Positions 28,375 to 36,751 of a DNA stretch of 64,000 nt are shown here, piece after piece. The notes under the pieces are model-generated. The model ran no database searches. It saw only the letters and a program-made list of their open reading frames with translations, and was not told the DNA's origin. This DNA comes from Mangrovimicrobium sp033283265. Lineage in GTDB: Bacteria; Pseudomonadota; Gammaproteobacteria; Pseudomonadales; Halieaceae. The stretch is taken from NCBI GenBank assembly GCA_033283265.1, contig JAWMQN010000004.1, positions 186,001-250,000 of the forward strand, given 5' to 3'. Position numbers and translations under genes: made by a program. The first letter of the stretch is position 1. Every line of letters starts with the position of its first letter.

Positions 28375-28467
28375 CGCAGCCTCCGCCAGTTTCAGGTGCC
28401 GAAAGCATAGCAGCTGCGACCGGCAGGCGGGTGCGGGGCGGCGGTCACCCCGCCGGCCGGGCTCGCC

Positions 28468-29205
28468 TCAGGCGAAGGAAAAGGCCGCCTGCTCCAGCGA
28501 GGCCTGGGCCGGGACCGGGGGCAGCTCCCACAGTTGCGGCTGCCCGGGCACGTCCTCCGAGGGGGGCAGGTCGACGTCCAGGTCCTGGTTGCCGCCGCGC
28601 TGCTTCAGGATGTGCACCTGGCGGTAGGCGCGCATCTGCAGGCGCAGGCCCGCGGGGGCGTGGTTGTGGGCGGCGCTGTTGGCGCGGAACAGCACCGCGA
28701 GACTGTCGCCGCCGGCGGCGGCCAGCTGCAGCTTGCGCAGCTCGGCGTAGTGGTAGTCCGCCGCCCCCAGCCAGCTGAAGACCGCGCTGCAGGTGCTGCT
28801 GCGCAGGGCCTGTTCGGTGGCCCAGAGCAGGTCCTCGCGGTTTCGCGGGTGCACCAGCAGGATCTGCCCGGTGTCGATGCCCCGGGCCTTGAGCAGGGGC
28901 GCGTAGGGGGTGAAGGGCGGGGCGATGAAGACCTGCCAGCGCCCCTCGGCGCTGAGCTGTTGCATGGCCGGCAGGAACAGGCCCATGGCGCCGAGGCCGC
29001 AGCCGTCGCTGAGCAGCTCGATGGTGCTGTCCAGCGGCCAGCCGCCCTGTTGCAGCTCGGCGTCGAGGCTGCTGTAGCCGGTGGGCAGGCAGCCCTCCGG
29101 GCCGTGGAGGGCGCTGTTGGCGCTGTGGTTGAAGTAGCCGGGGGCGGACTGGGTGCCGCGCCAGGTGTCGCGGCGCTCGATAACGCGTTGCAGTGCTTCG
29201 TTCAT
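28468..29205 (-). CDS. imuA: ImuA, RecA-like translesion synthesis accessory protein
   Basis: A 245 aa protein starting at ATG 29205 behind GAGGTGAAGCC. LPTGYSSLDAELQQGGWPLDSTIELLSDGCGLGAMGLFLPAMQQLS is the RecA/SulA-like core with a degenerate Walker A. QVFIAPPFTPYAPLLKARGIDTGQILLVHPRNREDLLWATEQALRS is the conserved ImuA body. The C-terminal tail is acidic. With ImuB and DnaE2 it forms the SOS mutasome. LexA boxes lie 55-85 bp upstream. Confidence 0.92.
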   Translation of the reverse strand: MNEALQRVIERRDTWRGTQSAPGYFNHSANSALHGPEGCLPTGYSSLDAELQQGGWPLDSTIELLSDGCGLGAMGLFLPAMQQLSAEGRWQVFIAPPFTPYAPLLKARGIDTGQILLVHPRNREDLLWATEQALRSSTCSAVFSWLGAADYHYAELRKLQLAAAGGDSLAVLFRANSAAHNHAPAGLRLQMRAYRQVHILKQRGGNQDLDVDLPPSEDVPGQPQLWELPPVPAQASLEQAAFSFA

Positions 29206-29259
29206 GGCTTCACCTCATCAGTTTGCGCACCTGGCTCGTGTCCGGCAGGCCGCCTGGGT

Positions 29260-29290
29260 CTGTACATAAATACAGTGTATGTATGTACAG
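29260..29290 (-). promoter_or_regulatory. two abutting LexA (SOS) boxes upstream of imuA
   Basis: 29260-29275 reads CTGTACATAAATACAG, a perfect CTGT-N8-ACAG LexA palindrome. The next 16 bases (29275-29290, GTGTATGTATGTACAG) form a second, one-mismatch box sharing one base. They sit 55-85 bp before the imuA start, where repressor would block its promoter. Confidence 0.85.
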
Positions 29291-29473
29291 TAGTTCTGAG
29301 TCGGAGATAAGGCAAGCGGAAAATGTACAAAGCCCGAACGCCCGCAAACACCTGCCTGATCAGGCGACAGGTGGCACAGCCAACCCGGCAGCCAGCGTTG
29401 TGCGAGCGATACTCGGTGCCTTGATAAGTTTTTGATGTTCTGGCTAATTTTCTGTCAGAGATCGGGTGGTAGC

Positions 29474-29544
29474 GCCTCTCGGAGACGCCCTTCTTCCGCG
29501 GCAAAAGCGTTTATAGCCGCTGCAGAAGGGCGTCTCCGAGAGGC
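29474..29544 (-). repeat. nested inverted repeat, 29-nt core type (element E)
   Basis: Arms 29474-29494 and 29524-29544 are perfect 21-bp inverted repeats (GCCTCTCGGAGACGCCCTTCT). The 29-nt core 29495-29523 is the reverse complement of that of element F with three base differences. It contains the GCGGC...GCCGC stem and an AAACGCTTTT stretch on the minus strand. Confidence 0.88.
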
Positions 29545-29600
29545 TCGGCGTAGCGCGGTTAGACCAATCGGCCAGCGATCTGTACCTGGCACTGGCGGTA

Positions 29601-29675
29601 GAGCGCAACTGGAACGGCCCTCCGCAGCGACTATAAACGCTTTTGTCGCGAAGGAGGGCCGTTCCAGTTGCGCTC
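29601..29675 (+). repeat. nested inverted repeat, 29-nt core type (element F)
   Basis: Arms 29601-29623 and 29653-29675 are perfect 23-bp inverted repeats with a sequence unrelated to E's arms. The core 29624-29652 matches E's core in opposite orientation. Its inner stem is GCGAC...GTCGC, a compensatory change from E. E and F together fill the gap between imuA and holA; the rest of 29291-29733 holds no gene. Confidence 0.88.
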
Positions 29676-29733
29676 GGGTTCGTGGCACCCGATCTGCCCC
29701 CCCCACTCTGGCGGGCGAGGGCGAGCCTGCGTG

Positions 29734-30747
29734 TCAGCCGCGCCCGGCGATCGCCAGCACCAGCCGTTCCAGCTGGTCCCAGGGCCGCCCGTCGGCGAAG
29801 CCCTTGATCGAGCCGTCGGTGGCGGCGGCCTGGCTCAGCAGGCGGATCAGCGAGCCGCGGTTGTGGCGCTGCAGGGCGGACTGCATCAGGTCGAGGCGGT
29901 TCTTGAACACCCGCAGGTCGGAGAGCACCTGCTGCGGCCGCTGGCCGGCGTCCACCGCGCTGCGCGCCTGCTGCAGCGTGCGGATGTCCTTGAGCAGGGA
30001 CCACAGGGCGATGGTCGGCTCGGTGCCCTCGCCGCGCAGGCCGCGCAGCATCTTGATGCTCTCCGCGGCGTTGCCGGCCAGGGCCCGGTCGGCCATGTCG
30101 AAGATGTTGTAGCGGGCGTTGTCGGAGACCGCGCTGGTCACGGTGGCCGCGCTCACCCGGCCGCCCTCCGCCAGCAGCTTGAGCTTCTCCACCTCCTGCA
30201 CCGCCGCCAGCAGGTTGCCCTCGACCCGGTCGCTGAGCAGGTCGAGGGCGTCGCGGTCGATCTCCAGCCCGGCGGCGGCGAGGCGCTGCTGCAGCCAGCG
30301 CGGCAGCTCGTGGGCCTTCACCGGCCACACCTGGACCGTGGCGCCGGCCTTGTCCAGGGCCTTGAACCACTTGCTGTTGGTGGATTGCTTGTCGATCTTG
30401 CCGAAGACCAGCAGGAGTACGTCGTCGCCGCTGCTGCGCTCGAGGTACTCGACGATGGCCTTGCTGCCCTCGGCGCCGGGCTTGCCGCTGGGCAGGTGCA
30501 GCTCGATCAGCTTGCGGTCGCCGAACAGGGACATGTCGGCGGCGCTGTTGAGCAGGGCCTGCCAGTCGAAGTTCCTGCTGTCGGCGCCCTCGATCAGCTC
30601 GCGGCTGGCACAGCCGGCGGCGCGGGCGGCGGCGCGCACGGCGTCACAGCACTCCTGTACCAGCAGCGGCTCCTCGCCGCTGACCAGGTAGACGGGCAGC
30701 AGTTGTTTCTTCAGTTCTCCGGAAAGCTTCTCCGGGTAGAGCCGCAT
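29734..30747 (-). CDS. holA: DNA polymerase III delta subunit
   Basis: A 337 aa protein starting MRLYPEKLSGELKKQLLPVYLVSGEEPLLVQECCDAVR; the longer frame upstream is lptE antisense. The LVSGEEPLL motif, SLFGDRKLIELHLPSGKPG, the FGKIDKQSTNSKWFKAL segment and the C-terminal collar helices (NARYNIFDMADRALAGN) identify the clamp-loader delta subunit that opens the beta clamp. Its ATG overlaps the lptE stop by one base (TGATG), so it is coupled to lptE and leuS as in Pseudomonas. Confidence 0.95.
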   Translation of the reverse strand: MRLYPEKLSGELKKQLLPVYLVSGEEPLLVQECCDAVRAAARAAGCASRELIEGADSRNFDWQALLNSAADMSLFGDRKLIELHLPSGKPGAEGSKAIVEYLERSSGDDVLLLVFGKIDKQSTNSKWFKALDKAGATVQVWPVKAHELPRWLQQRLAAAGLEIDRDALDLLSDRVEGNLLAAVQEVEKLKLLAEGGRVSAATVTSAVSDNARYNIFDMADRALAGNAAESIKMLRGLRGEGTEPTIALWSLLKDIRTLQQARSAVDAGQRPQQVLSDLRVFKNRLDLMQSALQRHNRGSLIRLLSQAAATDGSIKGFADGRPWDQLERLVLAIAGRG

Positions 30748-31265
30748 CAGGCGTCCTGGCTGGCGGCGAAGAAGGCGATGCGGCGCATGATCTGCTGGGC
30801 CAGCTCGGTGCGCATCTCGGAGCGCAGGATGCGGATCTCCTCCGCCTTGCCGACCACGTTGCGGGGGTCGTTCTCCATCTGCTTGAGCACACTGGCCTGG
30901 GTGTCGGGCATGACCGGCTTGCCGTCGTTGCCGCGGATGGAGAAGGTGGCGGCGAGGGTCAGCTCGAACTCCGCGGCGCGGGCCTCGGAGTTGATCGAGA
31001 GGTTCTTCTGGCTGAAGCGCTCCGGCCCCAGCACCACCAGGTAGTTGGCCTGCTCGCGCTCCTCGGTCCACTGGATGCCGTTGGCGGCAAAGCGGGCGAG
31101 GACCTCGCGGCTGAACTCGCTGTTGCGGTTGCCGGTGACCAGGTACATCGAGCGCCACTGTTCGGAGACGGTCACCCCGGCACCGGTGCCGCGCAGGTGG
31201 AAGCCGCAGGCGCCCAGGGTGAGTGTGGCGAGCAGCAGGACGGCGGTGGCGGTGTGGCGCAGCAT
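30747..31265 (-). CDS. lptE: LPS-assembly lipoprotein LptE
   Basis: ATG 31265 gives MLRHTATAVLLLATLTLGACGFHLRG, a lipoprotein signal peptide with lipobox LGAC; the frame opens further upstream but the lipobox fixes the start. The GFHLRG beginning of the mature protein is diagnostic of LptE/RlpB. 172 aa, normal length. LptE plugs the LptD barrel that inserts lipopolysaccharide in the outer membrane. Between leuS and holA, the conserved order. Confidence 0.95.
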   Translation of the reverse strand: MLRHTATAVLLLATLTLGACGFHLRGTGAGVTVSEQWRSMYLVTGNRNSEFSREVLARFAANGIQWTEEREQANYLVVLGPERFSQKNLSINSEARAAEFELTLAATFSIRGNDGKPVMPDTQASVLKQMENDPRNVVGKAEEIRILRSEMRTELAQQIMRRIAFFAASQDA

Positions 31266-31281
31266 GGCGACTCCGGTGCGA

Positions 31282-33888
31282 TCAGTTGGCGACAATATTA
31301 ACCAATTTGCCCGGCACAACAATGACCTTGCGCACGGTAACGCCGTCGAGGAAACGCTGCACGTTGTCCTGGGCCAGGGCGGCGGCCTCGAGGGCGGCCT
31401 TGTCGGCGTCCGCGGGCACGTCCATCTTCGCCCGCACCTTGCCGTTGACCTGCACCACTACTTCCAGGCTGTCGCGCACCAGGGCGCTTTCATCCACCTG
31501 CGGCCAGAGCGCGTCGAGCACCTCGCCGGCGCCGCCGAGCAGCGGCCACAGGGCGTGGCAGATGTGCGGCACGATGGGATTGAGCAGCAGCACCACCGCG
31601 CGCAGGCCCTCGGCGAGGACCGCGCGGCCCTGTTCGCTGGCGTCGAGGCGGCCGAGTTCGTTGCTCAGCTCCATCACCGCGGCGATGGCGGTGTTGAAGG
31701 TCTGGCGGCGGCCGTAGTCGTCGCTGACCTTGGCGATGGTCTCGTGGATCTTGCGCCGGGTGTCTTTCTGCTGGCTGTCCAGGCTGTCGGCGGCCAGTGC
31801 GGGCACGGCGCCACCCTCGACGAGGCCCGCGGCCAGCTTCCACAACCGCCTGAGGAAGCGGCTGGCGCCCTCGACGCCGGAGTCGCTCCACTCCAGGGTC
31901 TGTTCCGGCGGCGCGGCGAACATGGTGAACAGGCGCACGGTGTCGGCGCCGTACTGGTCGACGGCGGTCTGCGGGTCGATGCCGTTGTTCTTCGACTTGG
32001 ACATCTTGGTCATGCCGCCCATTTCCAGCGCACCGGCCTCGGGGTGCGAGGCGCTGACCACCTTGCCCTTGTCGTCGCGCTCCAGCTGCACGTCGGCCGG
32101 GTTGAACCAGCTCTTGCTGCCGTCGTCGTTCTGTTTGTAGAAGGAATCGGCCAGCACCATGCCCTGGCAGAGCAGGCGCTTGAAGGGCTCGTCGCTGCTC
32201 ACCAGGCCCTCGTCGCGCATCAGCTTGTGGAAGAAGCGGGCGTAGAGCAGGTGCAGGATGGCGTGTTCGATGCCGCCGACATACTGGTCCACCGGCAGCC
32301 AGTAGTTGGCGCGGTCGCTATCCAGCATGCCCTCGGCGAAGTCCGGGCAGGTGTAGCGGGCGTAGTACCAGCTCGACTCCATGAAGGTGTCGAAGGTGTC
32401 GGTCTCGTGCTCGGCGCCGGCGGCGTACCAGTCGGCCTTGCGCCACTCGGGGTCGGCCTTGATCGGGCTGCTGGTGCCGTCCATGACCACGTCTTCCGGC
32501 AGCAATACCGGGAGTTTGTCCAGGGGCACCGGGATCTCACCGCCGTCGGGCAGGTTGAGCATGGGGATCGGCGCGCCCCAGTAGCGCTGGCGGGAAACCC
32601 CCCAGTCACGCAGGCGGAAGTTGGTCTTGACCGAACCCTTGCCCTTGTCGTGCAGCGCCTTGGCGATGGCGTCGAAGGCCTTTTTGAAGTTCAGGTTATC
32701 GAACTCGCCGGAATTGACCAGCTGGATGTCGGTCTTGCGGGCGTACCACTCCTGCCAGTTGGCGCTGTCGAAGGCCGCGTCTTGACTGTCGGTGCTGGCG
32801 ATCACCTGGGTGATCGGCAGGCCGTAGGTGTTGGCGAAGGCGAAATCGCGCTCGTCGTGGGCCGGTACCGCCATCACCGCGCCGGAGCCGTAGTCCATCA
32901 GCACGTAGTTGGCGACCCACACCGGGACCTCCTCGCCGGTGAGCGGGTGGACGGCGCGCAGGCCGGTGTCCATGCCCTTCTTCTCCATGGTCGCCATGTC
33001 GGCCTCGGCCACGGAGTTGGTCTTGCACTCCTCGATGAAGGCCGCCAGCGCCGGGTTGCCGGCGGCCAGCGCCAGGCTGATCGGGTGTTCCGCCGCGAGG
33101 CTGACGTAGGTCACGCCCATCAGGGTGTCCGGGCGGGTGGTGTAGACATCAAACGCGGCGTGGCCGTTCACCGGGCTGGCGAGATCGAAGGTCATCTCCA
33201 CACCGCGCGACTTGCCGATCCAGTTCTTCTGCATGGTGCGCACCTGCTCCGGCCAGTCGGGGAGCTGGTCGAGGCTGGTGAGCAGTTCGTTGGCGTAGTC
33301 GGTGATCCTGATGAACCACTGGGGAATTTCCCTGCGCTCCACCAGCGCACCGGAGCGCCAGCCGCGGCCGTCGATCACCTGCTCGTTGGCCAGTACGGTC
33401 TGGTCTACCGGGTCCCAGTTCACCGTGGCCATCTTCTTGTACACCAGCCCCTTCTCGTAGAGGCGGGTGAAGAACCACTGCTCCCACTTGTAGTAGTTCG
33501 GCTGGCAGGTGGCCAGTTCGCGGTTCCAGTCGAAGCCGAAGCCGAGGCTCTTCAGCTGGCTCTTCATGTAGTCGATATTGCTGTAGGTCCACTTGGCCGG
33601 CGCGGTCCTGTTCTGGATGGCGGCGTTCTCCGCCGGCAGGCCGAAGGCGTCCCAGCCCATGGGGTGCAGCACGTTCCTGCCCAGCATGCGCTGGTAGCGG
33701 GCGATCACGTCGGTGATGGTGTAGTTGCGCACGTGGCCCATGTGCAGCTTGCCGCTGGGGTAGGGGAACATCGCCAGGCAGTAGAACTTCTCGCGCGAGG
33801 CGTCGGCGTCGACGGCGAAACTGTCGTTGTCCTGCCAGTGTTGCTGGGCGCTGGCTTCGAGGGCTTCGGGATTGTAATGGGGGTCCAT
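31282..33888 (-). CDS. leuS: leucyl-tRNA synthetase
   Basis: ATG 33888 (MDPHYNPEALEASAQQHWQD) is chosen; an upstream in-frame Met would add 17 non-conserved residues. The 868 aa class I synthetase has HIGH-type FPYPSGKLHMGHVRNYT near residue 40, the editing domain with YTTRPDTLMGVTYVSLAAEHP, VPAHDERDFAFA, and the KMSKS loop GGMTKMSKSKNN. It charges tRNA-Leu and edits mischarged products. It leads a minus-strand unit with lptE (16-bp gap) and holA. Confidence 0.97.
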   Translation of the reverse strand: MDPHYNPEALEASAQQHWQDNDSFAVDADASREKFYCLAMFPYPSGKLHMGHVRNYTITDVIARYQRMLGRNVLHPMGWDAFGLPAENAAIQNRTAPAKWTYSNIDYMKSQLKSLGFGFDWNRELATCQPNYYKWEQWFFTRLYEKGLVYKKMATVNWDPVDQTVLANEQVIDGRGWRSGALVERREIPQWFIRITDYANELLTSLDQLPDWPEQVRTMQKNWIGKSRGVEMTFDLASPVNGHAAFDVYTTRPDTLMGVTYVSLAAEHPISLALAAGNPALAAFIEECKTNSVAEADMATMEKKGMDTGLRAVHPLTGEEVPVWVANYVLMDYGSGAVMAVPAHDERDFAFANTYGLPITQVIASTDSQDAAFDSANWQEWYARKTDIQLVNSGEFDNLNFKKAFDAIAKALHDKGKGSVKTNFRLRDWGVSRQRYWGAPIPMLNLPDGGEIPVPLDKLPVLLPEDVVMDGTSSPIKADPEWRKADWYAAGAEHETDTFDTFMESSWYYARYTCPDFAEGMLDSDRANYWLPVDQYVGGIEHAILHLLYARFFHKLMRDEGLVSSDEPFKRLLCQGMVLADSFYKQNDDGSKSWFNPADVQLERDDKGKVVSASHPEAGALEMGGMTKMSKSKNNGIDPQTAVDQYGADTVRLFTMFAAPPEQTLEWSDSGVEGASRFLRRLWKLAAGLVEGGAVPALAADSLDSQQKDTRRKIHETIAKVSDDYGRRQTFNTAIAAVMELSNELGRLDASEQGRAVLAEGLRAVVLLLNPIVPHICHALWPLLGGAGEVLDALWPQVDESALVRDSLEVVVQVNGKVRAKMDVPADADKAALEAAALAQDNVQRFLDGVTVRKVIVVPGKLVNIVAN

Positions 33889-34050
33889 GGGGGGCCAAAT
33901 CTCGTTGAATATCCGGTGCGCGCCGGACGCAAAAAACAAGCGCGGAATTCTATCAGTTATTGGTGCTGAGCGTCACAGTGGTACGGCGGGTTGCGGCTGT
34001 CCGGCTGCGGGGGCACGGAGCTGCCCTGGCAGGCGGCTTCGAGAGCCGGC

Positions 34051-34160
34051 CTGCTCGCGTTACAGGGCTGCCAGAAAACCGCAAAAGCGCCATCCATGGC
34101 AGCTCAACCTCGGCCATCCCTGGCCTCGGATGTTTTCTGGTAGCCCTGTAACGCGAGCAG
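34051..34160 (-). repeat. nested inverted repeat, 52-nt core type (element G)
   Basis: Arms 34051-34079 and 34132-34160 pair over 29 bp with one mismatch. The core 34080-34131 on the minus strand has a GGCCAGGGATGGCC hairpin, a TTGAGC linker, a TGCCATGGATGGCG hairpin and CGCTTTTGCGG, the same order as the 58-nt core type. Confidence 0.85.
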
Positions 34161-34161
34161 T

Positions 34162-34214
34162 CCTCTGCCGTGCCAGTGACAGAGCCGCGTGCTTTCAATG
34201 TGGCACGGGAGAGG
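34162..34214. repeat. short inverted repeat between elements G and H
   Basis: CCTCTGCCGTGCCA (34162-34175) pairs with TGGCACGGGAGAGG (34201-34214), 14 bp with one mismatch, across a 25-nt loop containing GTGCTTTCAA. It fills most of the gap between elements G and H. Confidence 0.65.
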
Positions 34215-34220
34215 TGTGGA

Positions 34221-34344
34221 CACGAGAAGAGGGGCCCCGAAAATGTGTGAGGCCACGGAGAGCCTGCCCCTCTTTTCGGGCATGGCCGAACTCAAGCTGC
34301 CATGGATGGCGCTTTACGCGGTTTTCGGGGCCCCTCTTCTCGTG
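34221..34344 (+). repeat. nested inverted repeat, 52-nt core type with loop insertion (element H)
   Basis: Arms 34221-34243 and 34322-34344 are perfect 23-bp inverted repeats (CACGAGAAGAGGGGCCCC then GAAAA). The core 34244-34321 matches element G's core in the opposite orientation, with ~26 extra nt at the first hairpin loop (34257-34284). That stretch differs by one T from the one in element A. It lies between leuS and lnt. Confidence 0.87.
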
Positions 34345-34378
34345 GCCGCGCCGTCAACGGAGCTGCCGTAACCCCGGT

Positions 34379-35890
34379 TCAGTCCGAATCCGAATCTCGC
34401 CACAAACCCACATACAGCAGGTACATCAGCAGCAGGCTCAACAGGCAGGAAATGATAAACGGCCGCGGCCCGAAGCTGCCGAAGGGCGTCTTGCCCAGCA
34501 TCGGCTCGACCTCGCCGGTCAGCGTGGTGGCGACGAACTGCCCGGTTTCCGCGACGATCCGGCCGCGCTGGTCGATGATGGCGGAGACCCCATTGTTGGT
34601 GCCGCGGATCAGGTAGCGGCCGTTTTCCAGCGCCCGCATGCGCGCCATCTGCAGGTGTTGCAGGGGGCCGATGCTGTCGCCGAACCAGCTGTCGTTACTG
34701 ACCGTGATCAGCAGGTCCGAGCGCCGCGCGCCCCAGGCGACCTGGTCCGGGTAGACGATCTCGTAGCAGATCGAGGGCGCCATGCGGAAGGCGCCGACCC
34801 GCAGCGCCTCCTGTTTTTCCGGCCCGCCCCTGAAGTGGGAGGTGGGCAGGTCGAAGAAGGCGATCAGGCCGCGCAGGTAGTCCTCCAGTGGCACGTACTC
34901 GCCGAAGGGCACCATCTGGTGCTTGAAGTAGGTGCCCTCGCCGTTGCCGAGGGCGACCACGCTGTTGTAGTAGCGGCCATCGGTTTCCCGGTAGGGGATG
35001 CCGAGGATCAGGGTGCTGTCCATGACCGCGGCGCGCTCGGCAATCGGCTCGAGGAAGTCGCCGACGTTCTGGTAGAAGTCGGGTACCGCGGCCTCCGGCC
35101 AGACCACGATGTCGCGGCCCAGCAGGGGGGCGGTCTCGCGGCGCAGGTGGCTGAGGATGTCGAGGTAGTAGCGGCGGTCCCACTTGTGCTCCTGGGGCAC
35201 GTTGGGCTGCAGGATGGCCACCGACAGCGGCTCCTCGCTGGCCGGCACCACCCACTCAATGGGCCGCAGCACTGCCCCGCCGACCCACAGGGTGACGGCG
35301 ACCACCACGTAGGTGGCAATGGACATCGCCTGGCGGCTGCGCCAGGCGAGGAACAGGATGCTGCCAGTGATCGCGCAGATGAAGGAGAGGAAGAATACCC
35401 CGCCAACCGGGGCCCAGCCCGCCAGCCAGGTGTCGATGTGGGCGTAGCCGAGGTAGAGCCAGGGGAAGCCGGTGAATAGCCAGCCGCGCAGCCACTCGAA
35501 CAGCACCCACAGCAGCGGGAAGCCGATCAGCATGCCGCCGGGCAGGAGGCGGATGAAGCGGGCGTAGGTCCAGCCGAAGAGGGCGTGGAACAGCGCCAGG
35601 CCGGCGCAGAACAGGGCGGTGAGGAAGCTTGCCAGGGGCACCGAGGCGTAGCCGTGGACGTGGATGCTCACGTACACCCAGGACACGCCGCTGCCAAACA
35701 GGCCGAGGCCGTAGCACCAGCCGCGCAGGGCCGCGGCGCCGGGGCCGCAGGTGCTGAGCAGCCAGGCCAGCAGGGCACAGCTGGCGATGCCGGCCGGCCA
35801 CAGGTCGAAGGGGGCGAGTGACAGCGTAACCAGCGCTCCTGCCAGCGGTGCTACCAGCAGTGTGAGAACCCAGTCGCGGGTCTTGGACAT
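34379..35890 (-). CDS. lnt: apolipoprotein N-acyltransferase
   Basis: A 503 aa inner-membrane enzyme with an N-terminal block of about six membrane helices and a periplasmic nitrilase-like domain. The catalytic Glu is in VVWPEAAVPDF, Lys in YFKHQMVPFGEYVP and Cys in APSICYEIVYPD. NDSWFGDSIGPLQHLQMARMRALENGRYLIRGTNNGVSA is the conserved closing region, followed by a last helix. It adds the third acyl chain to lipoproteins before Lol export. It follows corC by 15 bp, as in many proteobacteria. Confidence 0.96.
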   Translation of the reverse strand: MSKTRDWVLTLLVAPLAGALVTLSLAPFDLWPAGIASCALLAWLLSTCGPGAAALRGWCYGLGLFGSGVSWVYVSIHVHGYASVPLASFLTALFCAGLALFHALFGWTYARFIRLLPGGMLIGFPLLWVLFEWLRGWLFTGFPWLYLGYAHIDTWLAGWAPVGGVFFLSFICAITGSILFLAWRSRQAMSIATYVVVAVTLWVGGAVLRPIEWVVPASEEPLSVAILQPNVPQEHKWDRRYYLDILSHLRRETAPLLGRDIVVWPEAAVPDFYQNVGDFLEPIAERAAVMDSTLILGIPYRETDGRYYNSVVALGNGEGTYFKHQMVPFGEYVPLEDYLRGLIAFFDLPTSHFRGGPEKQEALRVGAFRMAPSICYEIVYPDQVAWGARRSDLLITVSNDSWFGDSIGPLQHLQMARMRALENGRYLIRGTNNGVSAIIDQRGRIVAETGQFVATTLTGEVEPMLGKTPFGSFGPRPFIISCLLSLLLMYLLYVGLWRDSDSD

Positions 35891-35905
35891 TGGGGGGAGT
35901 TCCCG

Positions 35906-36751
35906 CTATTGACGCAAGGGGCGCATGCGCAGGCTGTGGATTTTCCGCTGGTCGGCGTTGATCACCTTGAATTCGTACTCCTCGATCACCGCTACCTCGT
36001 TGCGCGTGGGCATGTGGCCGAGGGCCTGGATGACCAGCCCGCCGATGGTGTCGAACTCGTCGTCGCTGAACTTGGCGTCGAAGTAGTCGTTGAAGTCCTC
36101 GATGGGGGTCAGCGCCTTGACGTAGAAGTCGTCGTCGGAAATCTTGCGGATGAAGCGGTCTTCCTCGACGTCGGTCTCGTCCTCGATTTCACCGACGATT
36201 TCCTCCAGTACATCCTCGATGGTGACCAGCCCGGCGACGCCGCCGTACTCGTCGATGACGATCGCCATGTGGTTGCGATTCTCGCGGAATTCGCGCAGCA
36301 GCACATTGAGGCGCTTGCTTTCGGGCACCACCACGGCGGGGCGCAACAGGTCCTCGATGCGGAAGGAGTCGCGGTCGTTGTTGAGGATCTGCGGCAGCAG
36401 GTCCTTGGCCAGCAGGATGCCGAGGATGTCGTCGGGGCTCTCGCCGATCACCGGGTAGCGGGAGTGGGCGGAGCGGATGATCTGCGGCAGGATGTTCTCC
36501 AGCGTGGCATCGCCCTTGATGATCTCCATCTGCGCCCGGGGGATCATGATGTCGCGCACCTGCATGTCGCTGACCTGCATGGCGCCTTCCATGATGCTGC
36601 GGGCATCCGGGTCGATGACCTCGTTTTCCGCCGCAACCGCCAGGACACCCTCGAGGTCGCCCCGGGTGCGTGGCTCGCTGGAAAAGATCTGGCTGATCTT
36701 GTCCAGCCAGGATCGCTCGCCGTTGTCGTTGCCTGGGTTCTCGTCGCTCAT
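35906..36751 (-). CDS. corC: CorC/YbeX CBS-domain protein
   Basis: A 281 aa cytoplasmic CorC. After the N-terminal RSWLDKISQIFSSEPRTRGDL it has two CBS domains (VRDIMIPRAQMEIIKGD ... SRYPVIGESPDDILGILLAKDLL; NHMAIVIDEYGGVAGLVTIEDVLEEIVGEIEDE) and a C-terminal CorC_HlyC transporter-associated domain (DEFDTIGGLVIQALGHMPTRNEVAVIEEYEFKVINADQRKIHSLRMRPL). It is linked to magnesium/cobalt efflux. Its start overlaps the ybeY stop by 4 nt, so it is coupled to the ybeZ-ybeY unit. Confidence 0.95.
   Translation of the reverse strand: MSDENPGNDNGERSWLDKISQIFSSEPRTRGDLEGVLAVAAENEVIDPDARSIMEGAMQVSDMQVRDIMIPRAQMEIIKGDATLENILPQIIRSAHSRYPVIGESPDDILGILLAKDLLPQILNNDRDSFRIEDLLRPAVVVPESKRLNVLLREFRENRNHMAIVIDEYGGVAGLVTIEDVLEEIVGEIEDETDVEEDRFIRKISDDDFYVKALTPIEDFNDYFDAKFSDDEFDTIGGLVIQALGHMPTRNEVAVIEEYEFKVINADQRKIHSLRMRPLRQ

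Noticed and set aside
31045..33969. Long open frame (974 codons) on the + strand across leuS
   Set aside because: It is antisense to leuS with no domain pattern; a GC-rich mirror frame rich in Val, Gly, Ala and His.
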